A DNA stretch of 64,000 nucleotides from Hyphomonadaceae bacterium BRH_c29 (GCA_000961695.1 LADW01000091.1:57506-121505), one strand, 5' to 3'; positions 1-9,441 are shown, counted from the first letter of the stretch. Numbers and translations are program-made. Notes: generated from the sequence alone by a model not told the origin.

Positions 1-2
1 AA

Positions 3-884
3 GGCCCCGGCGAAAGCTGGTTCCAGAGCTCTGCCATCGTGAAGGCATCGATTGTTTGCGCCGTCGCCAGCGTGATCTTTTTCCGCCGTGCCCTCACATC
101 ACCTGTGCCGCTGGTGGACCTTCGGGTCTTTCAGGACAGGAACTTTGCGTCAGGCGCTCTGATCGGCTCCGTGATGGGATTCGGTCTGTATGGGTCGGTG
201 TTTCTCCTGCCGCTTTATCTCGGGCAGGTACGCGGGTATTCTTCGCTGCAGATCGGTGAAATCATGAGCGTCGCGGGCCTCGCCATGTTCATCGGCGGGC
301 CCATCGCCGGTGCCATGACCAAGCGATATGACCCGCGCTTTGTCGTGGCTTTTGGCCTCACGCTGGCGGCAGCCGGCACCTGGATGAATGGTCACATGAC
401 ATCGGAATCCAGCTTCAGGGAGCTGTTCTGGCCACAGGCCCTGCGCGGGGCCGGGCTGATCCTGACCATGGTGCCGACGACGAACCTCGCGCTCGGCACA
501 TTGCCGCCGGAGCGCGTGGCCAATGCGTCAGGCCTGTTCACGGTTTGCCGCAATCTTGGTGGGGCTATCGGGATCGCAGTTCTGACCACAATGATGCTGC
601 GCTTCAATCAGATGCATGAGCAGCTGATCGCCAGCGGCCTCTCCATGTCCCGCCCGGATGTGCAGACTTTCCTGTCCACAATGACCGCCCGCATGCAGGC
701 GGCAGGTGTTCCGGACCCGGAAGGAACGGCCTTGGCCCAATTGGTCTATCGCGCGAAGCTTGAAGCCACCGTGATGACCTACAACAACCTGTTCCTGATC
801 ATGTCGATGTCGTTTGCGCTGGTCCTGCTGGTCGTGCTCCTGCTCGACAAGCCCAAGGGGCCTGCGCCAGCTGCGGCGCACTGA
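3..884 (+). CDS. MFS multidrug efflux transporter, DHA2 family, C-terminal part
   Basis: Open reading frame entering from the left edge; its start lies outside the window. The visible 293 residues carry about seven hydrophobic helices and regions typical of the 14-helix EmrB/QacA drug:H+ antiporters, including the DHA2-like ESWFQSS stretch at the edge and an R-G-A-G-L-type motif near residue 150. It ends in a short charged and Ala/Pro-rich tail. These proteins sit in the inner membrane and export drugs or other amphiphiles, often with an EmrA-type adaptor, which would lie upstream. The substrate cannot be read from the sequence. The next gene converges from the other strand 8 bases downstream. 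Confidence 0.85.
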   Translation, partial: GPGESWFQSSAIVKASIVCAVASVIFFRRALTSPVPLVDLRVFQDRNFASGALIGSVMGFGLYGSVFLLPLYLGQVRGYSSLQIGEIMSVAGLAMFIGGPIAGAMTKRYDPRFVVAFGLTLAAAGTWMNGHMTSESSFRELFWPQALRGAGLILTMVPTTNLALGTLPPERVANASGLFTVCRNLGGAIGIAVLTTMMLRFNQMHEQLIASGLSMSRPDVQTFLSTMTARMQAAGVPDPEGTALAQLVYRAKLEATVMTYNNLFLIMSMSFALVLLVVLLLDKPKGPAPAAAH

Positions 885-892
885 GGCGCGGG

Positions 893-1876
893 TTAGCCCC
901 ACAGGTCTCTCGACGGCGGGGCGACCATGCCATCCGAGAATTCCAGCCCGTGCGGCACATCTTCCTTCAGCCAGAGCGGCCCGTCGACATCGGCCGCATC
1001 GGCCAGTGCCGCCAGCAACACGGCTGGCGCCAATGAGATGGACCCGGCAACCATGCAGCCAACCATGACGCCCAGACCGCATTGGCGGGCAGCGCGCACC
1101 ATGGCGAGCGCTTCGGTCAGGCCGCCGGTCTTGTCCAGCTTCACGTTCACCGCATCATAGCGCCGGGCAAGGTCCTGCAACTCGGCGCTCGTATGGGCGC
1201 TCTCATCGGCGCAGATCGCGACGGGTCCTGGCCGGCGCATCAGCCCGTCATCTTTCCCAGCAGGGAAGGGCTGTTCGATCAGCACGACGCCGAGCCGGGC
1301 GGCGGCCCCGGCAATGGCAGGCAATTGGTCCGCATTGAGACCTTCATTCGCATCGACGATCAAACGAGCATCCGGCCGGGCAGCGTGCACCGCTTCGATC
1401 CGCGCCAGGTCGTCCGGTCCGCCAAGTTTCAGCTTCAGCAACCGGCCCTGCGTCGTCTTCGCCGCCGCTGCCATCGCCTCCGGCGTGTCGAGGGTAACAG
1501 TCACAGCTGTTTCGACCGGTTCGGGTTCCGGCAGGTCGGCAAGTTGCCAGACGGGCTTCCCGCTGAGCTTCGCTTCAAGGTCCCACAATGCACAATCGAC
1601 CGCGCAGCGCGCAGCTCCCGCCGGCATCAGCGAAAGCAGCTCCTGACGTCCTATGCCGGCTTCTATCTGCGAGCGCGCTGCCTCGATCGATGCGACCACT
1701 CCGTCGACCGTTTCGCCATAGCGGGCATAGGGCACGCACTCGCCGCGCCCCTGTTTGCCGCCTTCGGAAAGAGTGACCCGAACGGTCTCCGCGCTCGTCT
1801 TTGCGCCGCGCGAAATGGTAAACGCCACCTTCAGAGGTGACGAAATCGCTGAAATTTCAAGGTTTCGTTTGCCCAT
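893..1876 (-). CDS. Dipeptide epimerase (L-Ala-D/L-Glu epimerase type), enolase superfamily
   Basis: 327 residues of the muconate-lactonizing/mandelate racemase branch of the enolase superfamily. Visible are the KLKLG lysine motif near residue 150, metal ligands in DANEG, EQP and CADES, and the second catalytic lysine in KLDKTGG, which is the order found in L-Ala-D/L-Glu epimerases. Such enzymes epimerise dipeptides released from peptidoglycan so that the D-Glu-containing muropeptide can be used as a nutrient. The reaction is cytosolic and Mg-dependent. Substrate specificity is inferred from motifs only and could be another dipeptide. It is a single gene convergent with the MFS transporter and divergent from the mla operon. 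Confidence 0.85.
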   Translation of the reverse strand: MGKRNLEISAISSPLKVAFTISRGAKTSAETVRVTLSEGGKQGRGECVPYARYGETVDGVVASIEAARSQIEAGIGRQELLSLMPAGAARCAVDCALWDLEAKLSGKPVWQLADLPEPEPVETAVTVTLDTPEAMAAAAKTTQGRLLKLKLGGPDDLARIEAVHAARPDARLIVDANEGLNADQLPAIAGAAARLGVVLIEQPFPAGKDDGLMRRPGPVAICADESAHTSAELQDLARRYDAVNVKLDKTGGLTEALAMVRAARQCGLGVMVGCMVAGSISLAPAVLLAALADAADVDGPLWLKEDVPHGLEFSDGMVAPPSRDLWG

Positions 1877-1963
1877 TGACGATCCAGAACGTTACAATTT
1901 CATCGATTTAGGTCCGCAGTCCTTAAGCATGTTTTGCTAGGTTGAACAGGCTAGTAGCCATTG

Positions 1964-3085
1964 ATGTCAGTCACAACGTCCCCCGGTTTCGCGCTCGAAG
2001 AGAGCGGCGAACGTTCCACCCTCCGCGTCACGGGGGACTGGACGGTCATGACGATCAACACAATGGACGATGGCCTTCGGAACCTCAGGACAAGCTTTCC
2101 GCTGCAAATCGACGTTACCAGTCTGGGCCGTATCGACACGGCTGGGGCGTTTCTGATGGATCGCACACTGCGCGCCGCGCCGGAGGGCTCAGGCGTGATC
2201 GGCGAGCATGACGTTGCCCGCCGTCTGATCGAACAGGTTCATGCCGTTTCGGATCCCGTGCCACCGCTCCGCGCACCCGATCATGGTTTTACTGCCCTTC
2301 TGGAGCGGACGGGCCGGGGCTTCATGGGCGTGATGTCTGAAACCTGGTCGACACTTGCCTTCCTTGGCGAGTCGCTCACGGTGACGCTCCGGTTGCTGAT
2401 GAATCCCTGGAAGCTACGCTGGACGTCCATCGTGGCCGTGATGGAAGAGGCGGGTCTGGATGCTATGCCGATCATCGCCTTCCTGTCCTTCTTCGTCGGC
2501 ATGGTGGTCGCTTATATCGGCGCCACGACGCTCAGTGAATTTGATCTCGAAATCTATACGGTCGAGCTGATCGGCTATTCCATGCTGCGCGAGTTTGGCG
2601 TGGTCCTGACGGGCATTGTTCTTGCGGGGCGCACAAACTCCTCTTTCACTGCGCAGATCGGCACGATGAAGATGCGTCAGGAAATCGATGCCATGCAGAC
2701 GCTTGGTCTGAAGCCGATGGACATCCTCGTCGCGCCGCGCATCATTGCCCTCCTGCTGATGACGCCTGCGCTGACCTTCGTGGCAACCATTGCCGGAATC
2801 GCCGGCGGTGTCGTGGTCGGCTGGTCGTCACTCGACATCAATCCGGGCGTGTTCCTTGACAGGCTGCAGGCATCTGTGCCGCTGGAGCATTTCTGGGTCG
2901 GCCTGTCGAAAGCGCCGATATTCGGCTTCGTGGTCACGCTGATCGCCTGCCGGCAAGGTCTCAGCGTCGGCGGCAGTGTTCAGTCGCTGGGAAAAGCCAC
3001 GACGACCTCTGTGGTGCAGGGGTTGTTCGCTGTCATCGTACTCGATGCCTTGTTCGCCATCCTCTACATGAAGCTCGGCATATGA
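1964..3085 (+). CDS. mlaE: MlaE-family lipid ABC transporter permease with N-terminal STAS-like domain
   Basis: First gene of a four-gene lipid transport operon. Residues about 1-90 look like a STAS domain (compare MlaB), and the rest is the MlaE permease with its long hydrophobic helices and the conserved region around GRTNSSFTAQIGTMK and QEIDAMQTLG. The permease sits in the inner membrane and, with MlaF and the MCE protein MlaD, moves phospholipids between inner and outer membranes. The ATG at 1964 was chosen over the TTG at 1961; no strong ribosome binding site is visible. The STAS fusion probably replaces a separate MlaB, which is absent here. The 3' end overlaps mlaF by 4 bases. Confidence 0.9.
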   Translation: MSVTTSPGFALEESGERSTLRVTGDWTVMTINTMDDGLRNLRTSFPLQIDVTSLGRIDTAGAFLMDRTLRAAPEGSGVIGEHDVARRLIEQVHAVSDPVPPLRAPDHGFTALLERTGRGFMGVMSETWSTLAFLGESLTVTLRLLMNPWKLRWTSIVAVMEEAGLDAMPIIAFLSFFVGMVVAYIGATTLSEFDLEIYTVELIGYSMLREFGVVLTGIVLAGRTNSSFTAQIGTMKMRQEIDAMQTLGLKPMDILVAPRIIALLLMTPALTFVATIAGIAGGVVVGWSSLDINPGVFLDRLQASVPLEHFWVGLSKAPIFGFVVTLIACRQGLSVGGSVQSLGKATTTSVVQGLFAVIVLDALFAILYMKLGI

Positions 3086-3846
3086 CGGACGATATCATCA
3101 TCCGCATTCGCGACCTCAAGACGGCTTACGGCAGTCATACTGTGCATGAGCATCTTGATCTCGATATACGCCGTGGTGAGATTATCGGCGTGATCGGCCC
3201 GTCCGGCTGCGGCAAGTCGGTCCTGTTGCGCGCAATCACGGGTCTGAAAGAGATGGCCGCCGGTAGTATCGAAGTTTTCGGGCGACGCCTTGAAACGCTG
3301 GATGAGCATGAACGCTCCGATCTGGAGCAGCGCTGGGGCGTGATGTTTCAGGACGGTGCCTTGTTTTCGAACCTGACGGTCCGCGAGAATGTCGAAGTTC
3401 CCATCAAGGAACACACCGAGATCGCGCCGATGCTGCGTCACGAACTCGCGGACATGAAGATCCGTATGGCTGGCCTCGGCGCTGATGCCAGCCCGAAATA
3501 TCCGTCGGACCTGTCCGGCGGTATGCGCAAGCGTGCTGCGCTCGCGCGTGCCCTCGCACTCGACCCGGAACTCTTGTTTCTGGACGAGCCGACAGCTGGC
3601 CTTGATCCGATCACGGCGGAGGGTTTTGACGCCCTGATCCGTAGCCTGCAACAGGCACTCGGCCTCACCGTCTTCCTGGTGACGCATGATGTGGACACGC
3701 TCTACGCCACATGTGACCGGATCGCCGTGTTGGGTGAAAAACACGTGCTGGCGGTTGGAACGATCGATGAATTGCGTGCATTCGACCATCCGTGGGTGCA
3801 GGATTATTTTTGCGGACCGCGCGGCCGTGCCGCGACGGGACACTAG
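3082..3846 (+). CDS. mlaF: MlaF-family ABC transporter ATP-binding protein
   Basis: 254-residue ABC ATPase. Walker A (GPSGCGKS) lies near residue 40, the signature LSGGMRKR near residue 145, and Walker B followed by DEPTAGLDP near residue 165, with the switch histidine in LVTHD. The LSGGM-R-KR variant is typical of the MlaF/Mkl group that drives MCE lipid transporters. It powers the MlaE permease from the cytosolic side. Its ATG overlaps the stop codon of mlaE (ATGA), so translation is probably coupled. Confidence 0.93.
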   Translation: MTDDIIIRIRDLKTAYGSHTVHEHLDLDIRRGEIIGVIGPSGCGKSVLLRAITGLKEMAAGSIEVFGRRLETLDEHERSDLEQRWGVMFQDGALFSNLTVRENVEVPIKEHTEIAPMLRHELADMKIRMAGLGADASPKYPSDLSGGMRKRAALARALALDPELLFLDEPTAGLDPITAEGFDALIRSLQQALGLTVFLVTHDVDTLYATCDRIAVLGEKHVLAVGTIDELRAFDHPWVQDYFCGPRGRAATGH

Positions 3847-3863
3847 AAAGGGAACCCGGACCG

Positions 3864-4826
3864 ATGGAAACACGAGCAAATTATGCCGTCATCGGCGCTT
3901 TCGTCATTCTGGCGACACTGGCCGTCGCGGCCTTTGTCCTCTGGCTGGGTCAGTCCGAATTCCAGAGAGACTTCAAAGCCTATGACATCGTGTTCGAGGG
4001 GCCTGTCTCGCTCGAAGACGGATCAGCCGTGCGCTATATCGGGATCAAGGTCGGGGAAGTCTCCACCGTCCGGATCGACCGGGCAGACCCTTCCAAGGTA
4101 CGCGCTCGCATCCGGATCGACCGCGAAACCCCGGTCAAAACAGATTCCACGGCCTCCATTCAGCTGGCCGGTATCACGGGCGTTACCTTCGTCCAGATCA
4201 GCGCGGGTTCGGCAACGTCCCGGCTTCTGGAAGCGCGCCCCGGTGAACCGGTGCCTGTGATCAAGGCTGAAAAGACCCAGCTCGACCAACTCGTCGCGGG
4301 CGGTGCCCAGGTGCTCGGTCAAGCGAATGACGTCATGGAACGGATGACGGTGTTGCTGACGGATGAGAATATCGACTCCTTCAGCAAGTCGCTCCAGAAC
4401 TTTGAAACCATCACCGCCAAGCTCGCCAAGGATGATGGCCTGATCGATCAGGCGACTGCCGTGATGACGAAAGTTTCCAGCGCAACTGACGAGTTCGGGA
4501 CTGCCGCAAATTCCTTCGGCAAGCTCTCAGCGAACGCGAACGAGAAGGTGACGACCGTGGGCGAGAGCCTCGATGCCTTGCTGGTTGAGGCCAGCAATGT
4601 CGTCGCGAGTGCCAATGCCGTCATGGCGCAGGGGAATGAGACCATGTCTCTGGTCAATGGTCTCCTCGAAGGCCCTGCCACAGGCGCCGTGGAAGATACC
4701 CGCATGGCGGCGCAAGAGCTCCGTATTCTGATCAGCCGTATGGACCGCCTGGCCCGTGATATCGAGCAGAGCCCACAAAGCCTGCTCGTGGGTGAACCGG
4801 TTCCTTATGAGGACAAACGCAAATGA
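3864..4826 (+). CDS. mlaD: MCE-domain lipid-binding protein (MlaD-like)
   Basis: 320 residues with an uncleaved N-terminal membrane anchor (about residues 8-28) followed by one MCE domain containing the usual sequence around VRYIGIKVGEV and the T-G-V-T-F-V-Q-I strand near residue 110. The C-terminal half is long and helical, as in MlaD/PqiB relatives whose helices form a hydrophobic channel. It binds lipid in the periplasm and docks on MlaE. The start at 3864 follows a clear GAAAGGGA ribosome binding site. The end overlaps the next gene by 4 bases. Confidence 0.9.
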   Translation: METRANYAVIGAFVILATLAVAAFVLWLGQSEFQRDFKAYDIVFEGPVSLEDGSAVRYIGIKVGEVSTVRIDRADPSKVRARIRIDRETPVKTDSTASIQLAGITGVTFVQISAGSATSRLLEARPGEPVPVIKAEKTQLDQLVAGGAQVLGQANDVMERMTVLLTDENIDSFSKSLQNFETITAKLAKDDGLIDQATAVMTKVSSATDEFGTAANSFGKLSANANEKVTTVGESLDALLVEASNVVASANAVMAQGNETMSLVNGLLEGPATGAVEDTRMAAQELRILISRMDRLARDIEQSPQSLLVGEPVPYEDKRK

Positions 4827-5416
4827 TCCGTTCGATTTCCATTGCCTTCGCCGCAATCGCCCTGTCGGCTTGCGTCAGCGTTTTGCCGGAGCAGGAGGCC
4901 CCCGAAGGGCTCTACCGTTTCGCCGCTCCGGCCACGACCTATCCCCTTGATGCGGTTGTGGCTGTGCGGGAACCGGAAGCTTCCCGTTTGTTCGGCGGCC
5001 GGGCCATCGCCTCCGAAGATCAGGCCGGTAGCCTGCGTCTGGTGCGCGGTGTGGAGTGGGCTGACAATGCGACCCGCCTGATGCAGATCGCCATGCTGGA
5101 TGCGCTCGACGACAAAGGCGAAGGCGTTGCCGTAGCCTTCGAGTCGAGCGTTCAGTCTGACTATGAACTCGTCTGGCGCGTCGAGGATTTGACGCTGGCT
5201 GGCACGCTCGCCCGCTGCCGTCTTGAGGCAACGCTCGTCGAGGCCGGAACGCGTAAAGTGGTCGCGCAGACCAATGTCGCAGCAGAAGCGCCTGCAGCTG
5301 GATCCAGCAACGCCGAACGGGCGCAGGCCCTCGCGTCTGCCGGGCGCGATTGTGCGGGTCAGATTGCCGGGTTCGTGTCCGAAAAAGCCGTCGTAGAAGA
5401 CGCCTCAGGCAGTTGA
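4823..5416 (+). CDS. ABC-type transport auxiliary lipoprotein (PqiC-like)
   Basis: 197-residue predicted lipoprotein with signal peptide and lipobox LSAC near residue 16. The family (ABC_trans_aux, related to PqiC) is a standard last gene of alphaproteobacterial mce operons and probably helps the MCE channel contact the outer membrane. It is translationally coupled to mlaD (ATGA overlap). Its last 12 bases overlap the convergent ltrA-like gene. The family assignment comes from context plus the N-terminal shape; no catalytic residues are expected. Confidence 0.8.
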   Translation: MIRSISIAFAAIALSACVSVLPEQEAPEGLYRFAAPATTYPLDAVVAVREPEASRLFGGRAIASEDQAGSLRLVRGVEWADNATRLMQIAMLDALDDKGEGVAVAFESSVQSDYELVWRVEDLTLAGTLARCRLEATLVEAGTRKVVAQTNVAAEAPAAGSSNAERAQALASAGRDCAGQIAGFVSEKAVVEDASGS

Positions 5417-6568
5417 GGCCAGAATCTTCGGGTCGCTGGCGGCACGGATCGTTCGTGTCGCAGCTGCCAGCAACAGCAACCCCGCAAGGCTCTCCACCGG
5501 CCACGGCGTGAGCGGCGTCACAAGACTCAGTACAGCGGTCGCCAGCAGGATGAAGCGGTTGATGCCTGACAAGTTCAGCATTTCGCGCGCGATCGTCAGG
5601 CCGATCAGGAAGACCGCAACTGAAACAGCGATTGTCCAGTGGCCGACAGCCAGCGGTGCGTGCGCATGCTGGGTCAGCATGTCGATGGTGGCCGCAACGC
5701 CTGCGCCGACCGCCGCTGCGCCGCCGAACACCAGGATGTGAGCGTATCCCCATGTGAAGGCCCGCCAGCGTTCCCGGCCCTGCAACTGGTCTTCGCGGGA
5801 AAAATAGATCCACCACATGGCAAAGGTGATGAGCGTAGAGCTTATGGCCAGGCTAATCAGCGACAGGTCGACCTCGCCGGCGTCAAAGGTCTCGCGAAGG
5901 GCGAAGGATGTCGACAGCAGCGTCTCACCCAGAACGATAATGGTCAGCAGGCCATACCGTTCCATCACGTGGTGACGGTGCCAGGGCGTCATGCCAGCGC
6001 GTTCGGACCAGAAGGGAACGATCAGTTCCAGCAGGGCGCCAATTGCGAACAGGCCGATCATCGGCAGGCTCCATGTCCAGAAGAACACGCCGATGATGAC
6101 CCAATAAACCTGCGTCAGAAGGATGCCTGTCCCATAGCGCAGGCATGTCTTCCGATAGGCCATTGAGCCACGCGCCGCCGAGAACCAGAGATAGACCATG
6201 GCAAGGCGCATGATCACATAGCCGATCACCACGACCTTGATCAGGTGATTATGGTTGAGCTGCGTCACCCCGGCGGCCATCACCAGTGAACCGGACAGGA
6301 AGACAAAGGTGGCCAGCTTGAACGACAAGCTGCCATCATCGAAGGCGGATGCGAACCAGGTATAGTTCAACCAAGCCAGCCAGATGGCGAAAAACGAGAG
6401 CAGGAAGACGAAGACGCCTTCCACGTAATGCGCTTCGGTCAGCGCGTGATGCAGACCCGCCGCAGCCGCCGCGATGGCGATGACAGAGGCGAGATCCACG
6501 AACAGTTCCAGCGGGGTCGCAACCCTGTGGTGTTCACCCGGATCACGCTCTGAAAGTCTTCCGATCAT
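5405..6568 (-). CDS. ltrA: Low-temperature requirement A (LtrA) family membrane protein
   Basis: 387 residues with about ten predicted membrane helices. The start (RVATPLELFVDLASVIAI) and the internal ERYGLLTIIVLGE motif near residue 210 are hallmarks of the LtrA family, named for a Listeria protein needed for growth in the cold. The molecular role of the family is unknown. The gene stands alone and its 3' end overlaps the mla operon by 12 bases from the opposite strand. Confidence 0.9.
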   Translation of the reverse strand: MIGRLSERDPGEHHRVATPLELFVDLASVIAIAAAAAGLHHALTEAHYVEGVFVFLLSFFAIWLAWLNYTWFASAFDDGSLSFKLATFVFLSGSLVMAAGVTQLNHNHLIKVVVIGYVIMRLAMVYLWFSAARGSMAYRKTCLRYGTGILLTQVYWVIIGVFFWTWSLPMIGLFAIGALLELIVPFWSERAGMTPWHRHHVMERYGLLTIIVLGETLLSTSFALRETFDAGEVDLSLISLAISSTLITFAMWWIYFSREDQLQGRERWRAFTWGYAHILVFGGAAAVGAGVAATIDMLTQHAHAPLAVGHWTIAVSVAVFLIGLTIAREMLNLSGINRFILLATAVLSLVTPLTPWPVESLAGLLLLAAATRTIRAASDPKILASTA

Positions 6569-6644
6569 ACAACAAGTCCCCGCCGAAATTCACATTCGGA
6601 CAGGACTAAGTGGCTGCGCCCGCGCAATCAAGCGTGGGTTGAGG

Positions 6645-6839
6645 TCAGCTCTTCAGCTTGCAGGTGCGGATTCCGAGGATCGAATAAAGCGGGCAAGTGC
6701 CCACAAGGCCGGTCAGAAGCGGCACAAGCCCGACCCAGCCCCAAGGGGTCTGTGGGCCGACGAAGACTATGGCGATCAGGGCCAAGCCGACGATGACACG
6801 CAGAACACGGTCGATTGTACCTTCATTTGTCTTGAACAT
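6645..6839 (-). CDS. Small DUF2892 (YgaP-type) inner membrane protein
   Basis: 64 residues starting MFKTNEGTIDRVLRV, with two membrane helices and a conserved G-TCPLY-LG motif near the end, as in the DUF2892 family found fused to or beside rhodanese sulfurtransferases. The ATG at 6839 was chosen because it follows a strong AAGGAGA ribosome binding site; a longer frame upstream has none. No rhodanese is next to it. The function of the stand-alone form is unknown. Confidence 0.88.
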   Translation of the reverse strand: MFKTNEGTIDRVLRVIVGLALIAIVFVGPQTPWGWVGLVPLLTGLVGTCPLYSILGIRTCKLKS

Positions 6840-6895
6840 GGCGGACGTCTCCTTTTTTGAGAGTGTGTTACGTTCCACGACTGTTTCCATACGTA

Positions 6896-6929
6896 AAGAC
6901 CCCGACCAGTCGGAACGGGCCGGGGTCTT
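6896..6929 (-). terminator. Rho-independent terminator of the acyl-CoA dehydrogenase pair
   Basis: Perfect 9-bp stem AAGACCCCG / CGGGGTCTT with a 16-base loop. Read on the minus strand it lies just after the stop of the gene at 6955 and is followed by a short T run. Confidence 0.75.
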
Positions 6930-6954
6930 CAGAACGATCAATGACTACAGCAGA

Positions 6955-8157
6955 TCAGCCGCTTTTCATCTGATCGAAAGGCAGATCCTTGTCGACGCGC
7001 ACATCCTGGGGAAGGCCCAGAACGCGTTCGGCGATGATGTTCTTCAGGATCTCATCCGTGCCGCCTGCGATGCGAAGGCCTGGTGCCCACATGAAGCTTT
7101 GCTGGAAGATCGCATCGCCCGGCATCCGGTCCTGCTCGTTGATGATGCCGTAATGGTCCTGCATCTCGATGGCCGAGTTGCAGATGTCCTGCAGATGGTT
7201 GGCGGTGATGATCTTGCCGATCGAGTTCTCCGGTCCCGGCGTCTGACCGCGCGACAGCGCTGTCTGGGTTCGGAACTTGGTCAGCTTGTAGCCCTGCGCC
7301 GCGACATACCAGTCGGCCAGCTTCTCGCGGAAGGCCTGATCCGACAGGGAGCCGTGATCGCGGGCATAGTCCATGATCTCGCCCCAGTCCGGACCGGGCG
7401 AGCCGCCCACGGCGAGGCGTTCGTTCATCAGCGTGACGAGCGCCACTTTCCAGCCTGCGCCGACATCGCCGAGGCGATCCTTGTCAGGGATGCGGACATC
7501 GGTGAAGTAGACCTCGTTGAATTCCCGGCCGCCGGAGGCCTGGTGGATCGGCCGCACTTCGACACCGGCCTGTTTCATGTTCACAATGAACATGGTCAGG
7601 CCCTTGTGCTTCGGCACTTTCGGATCTGTCCGGACAAGGAGAATGCCATAGTCGGAATAGTGGGCGCCGGACGTCCAGACTTTCTGGCCGTTGATCACCC
7701 AGTCATCGCCATCTTTGACGGCGCGGGTCTTGAGGCCAGCGACGTCAGAACCGGCAGACGGTTCGGAGAAGAGCTGGCACCAGATTTCCTCGCCCATCAG
7801 GGCTTTTTCGACATAGCGCGACTTGTGCTCGTCCGAACCGAAAGCGATCACGGTCGGGATGCACATGCCAAGGCCGATGGCGAAGGGGCCGGTTGGCGCG
7901 TCGAATTTCGACTCCTCCTGACCCCAGATGACGGCTTGCATTGACGTGCCGCCGCGACCGCCCCATTCCTTGGGCCAGGTGATCTGTGCGAACTTGTTTT
8001 CTGCCTTGGTCTTCTGCCAGTCCTTGGCGCGCTGCAGCGCGGTCGCGCCGGAACCGGGCCGGGGACGGGCGCCGGATTTCAGTTCCAGGTGCTTTTCGAG
8101 GAAGGCACGCGCTTCGGCGCGGAAGGCGGCTTCTTCGGGTGTATCGTTGAAGTCCAT
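6955..8157 (-). CDS. Acyl-CoA dehydrogenase, large partner of a tandem pair
   Basis: 400-residue FAD flavoenzyme of the acyl-CoA dehydrogenase family. It shows the FAD/substrate motif LFSEPSAGSDVAGLKT near residue 135 and the C-terminal IAGGTDEILKNIIAERVLG. It oxidises acyl-CoA thioesters to 2-enoyl-CoAs in beta-oxidation. The Glu found before GT in medium-chain enzymes is Gly here, so the base is elsewhere or supplied differently. It follows a second, shorter acyl-CoA dehydrogenase by 12 bases, with a strong AAGGAGGAAAT ribosome binding site. Adjacent unequal pairs like this often form alpha2-beta2 heteromers acting on steroid or bulky side chains; that is inference here. Confidence 0.88.
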   Translation of the reverse strand: MDFNDTPEEAAFRAEARAFLEKHLELKSGARPRPGSGATALQRAKDWQKTKAENKFAQITWPKEWGGRGGTSMQAVIWGQEESKFDAPTGPFAIGLGMCIPTVIAFGSDEHKSRYVEKALMGEEIWCQLFSEPSAGSDVAGLKTRAVKDGDDWVINGQKVWTSGAHYSDYGILLVRTDPKVPKHKGLTMFIVNMKQAGVEVRPIHQASGGREFNEVYFTDVRIPDKDRLGDVGAGWKVALVTLMNERLAVGGSPGPDWGEIMDYARDHGSLSDQAFREKLADWYVAAQGYKLTKFRTQTALSRGQTPGPENSIGKIITANHLQDICNSAIEMQDHYGIINEQDRMPGDAIFQQSFMWAPGLRIAGGTDEILKNIIAERVLGLPQDVRVDKDLPFDQMKSG

Positions 8158-8169
8158 GATATTTCCTCC

Positions 8170-9285
8170 TTAGGCGGCGTTTTTCTGCTCAAGCGCACGC
8201 ACGAGTTTCTCTTTCCAGACCTTCGGCCCGCCAGCCTGAACGGCCAGCAGTTTGGCGCGGCGGTAGTAGAGGTGACAGTCCACCTCCCAGGTGAAACCCA
8301 TGCCGCCATGGGTCTGGATGTTTTCTTTCGAGGCGAACCAGAAGGCTTCCGACGCGGCGACGCGTGCGGCGGCTGCGGCTTCGGGCATTTCCGGTGCATC
8401 GGTCAGCAGAGCCCAGGCGCCGTAGAAGCAGTTCGACCGGGCAACTTCGTTCTTCACATACATCTCGGCCAGCTTGTGCTTGATGGCCTGGTTGCCGGCA
8501 ATCGGACGGCCGAAGGCGTAACGCTGCAGCGCATAGTCCTTTGCCATTTCGAGGCAGCGTGAGGCGCCGCCCAGCTGTTCGAAGGCGAGCAGGACCGCGG
8601 CCCGGTCCATCAGCTGGTCGTTGAGCGCAGCTCCGTCACCGGCCTTGCCAAGGCGCACGCCCGGCGTCTTGTCGAAGGTCAGCTCGGCATGGCCGCGCGT
8701 CGGGTCGAGGGTCGAAAGCGTCTTGCGTGTGACGCCCGCACCCGAGAGGTCGACCAGGACGAGGCTTGCGCCAGACCCTTCCTTGGCCAGCACGAGAGCG
8801 TGCGTTGCGATGCCACCATCGGTCACCGGAATCTTGGTGCCGCTGACAGTCGAGCCGTCGAACGTGGTCTTCAGGCTGGCGGCATCCGGATGGCCGGGGC
8901 CTTCGCTGGCGGCGTAGCAGCCGATCACGTCACCGGCGACGATGCGCGGCAGGATATCGTTCTTCTGCTCGTCAGAGCCGGCCAGTTTGACCGCTTCGGT
9001 CAGGAAGTAAGCTGTGGACGAGAAGGGGACCGGGGCCAGCACGCGGCCCATCTCTTCGGCCAGCACGCACATTTCCAGCATGCCGAGTCCAAGCCCGCCC
9101 TGTTCTTCCGGAATGGAGGTGCCGAGCCAGCCCATTTCGCCGATCTTCTTCCACAGGCCTTCGGAATAGGCCTTGTCATCATCGTTCAGCACGTCCCGCA
9201 CCACCGGAATGGCGCTTTCGGCTTCGAGGAATTTCCGTGCCTCGCCGGCAAGGAATTTCTGGTCTTCGGAAAAATCGAAGTTCAT
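8170..9285 (-). CDS. Acyl-CoA dehydrogenase, small partner of a tandem pair
   Basis: 371 residues, first gene of the two-gene operon. Features are the N-terminal helical domain (FSEDQKFLAGEARKFLE), a degenerate middle domain with AASEGPGH in place of the usual TEP-AGSD, the RYAFGRPIAGNQAIKH motif near residue 270 and HGGMGFTWE near residue 335. The weak FAD motif and the lack of a C-terminal EGT/GGT motif suggest a non-standard subunit that pairs with its neighbour. The likely reaction is alpha-beta dehydrogenation of an acyl-CoA; the chain type is not readable. Confidence 0.85.
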   Translation of the reverse strand: MNFDFSEDQKFLAGEARKFLEAESAIPVVRDVLNDDDKAYSEGLWKKIGEMGWLGTSIPEEQGGLGLGMLEMCVLAEEMGRVLAPVPFSSTAYFLTEAVKLAGSDEQKNDILPRIVAGDVIGCYAASEGPGHPDAASLKTTFDGSTVSGTKIPVTDGGIATHALVLAKEGSGASLVLVDLSGAGVTRKTLSTLDPTRGHAELTFDKTPGVRLGKAGDGAALNDQLMDRAAVLLAFEQLGGASRCLEMAKDYALQRYAFGRPIAGNQAIKHKLAEMYVKNEVARSNCFYGAWALLTDAPEMPEAAAAARVAASEAFWFASKENIQTHGGMGFTWEVDCHLYYRRAKLLAVQAGGPKVWKEKLVRALEQKNAA

Positions 9286-9441
9286 GGGTAGATGGCCTCC
9301 CTTCGCCCCGCTCCGGGGGCGTCATTGCTGTCTCTATTCCGCGAAAATAGCGCGCTTTACGTGCGCGGAAAGCCGTGACCCGGCGGAAGGGTGCCGCAAG
9401 GTTTCCATTAAAGTATGGCGACGGTGTCCTTCCCGGTCAGG

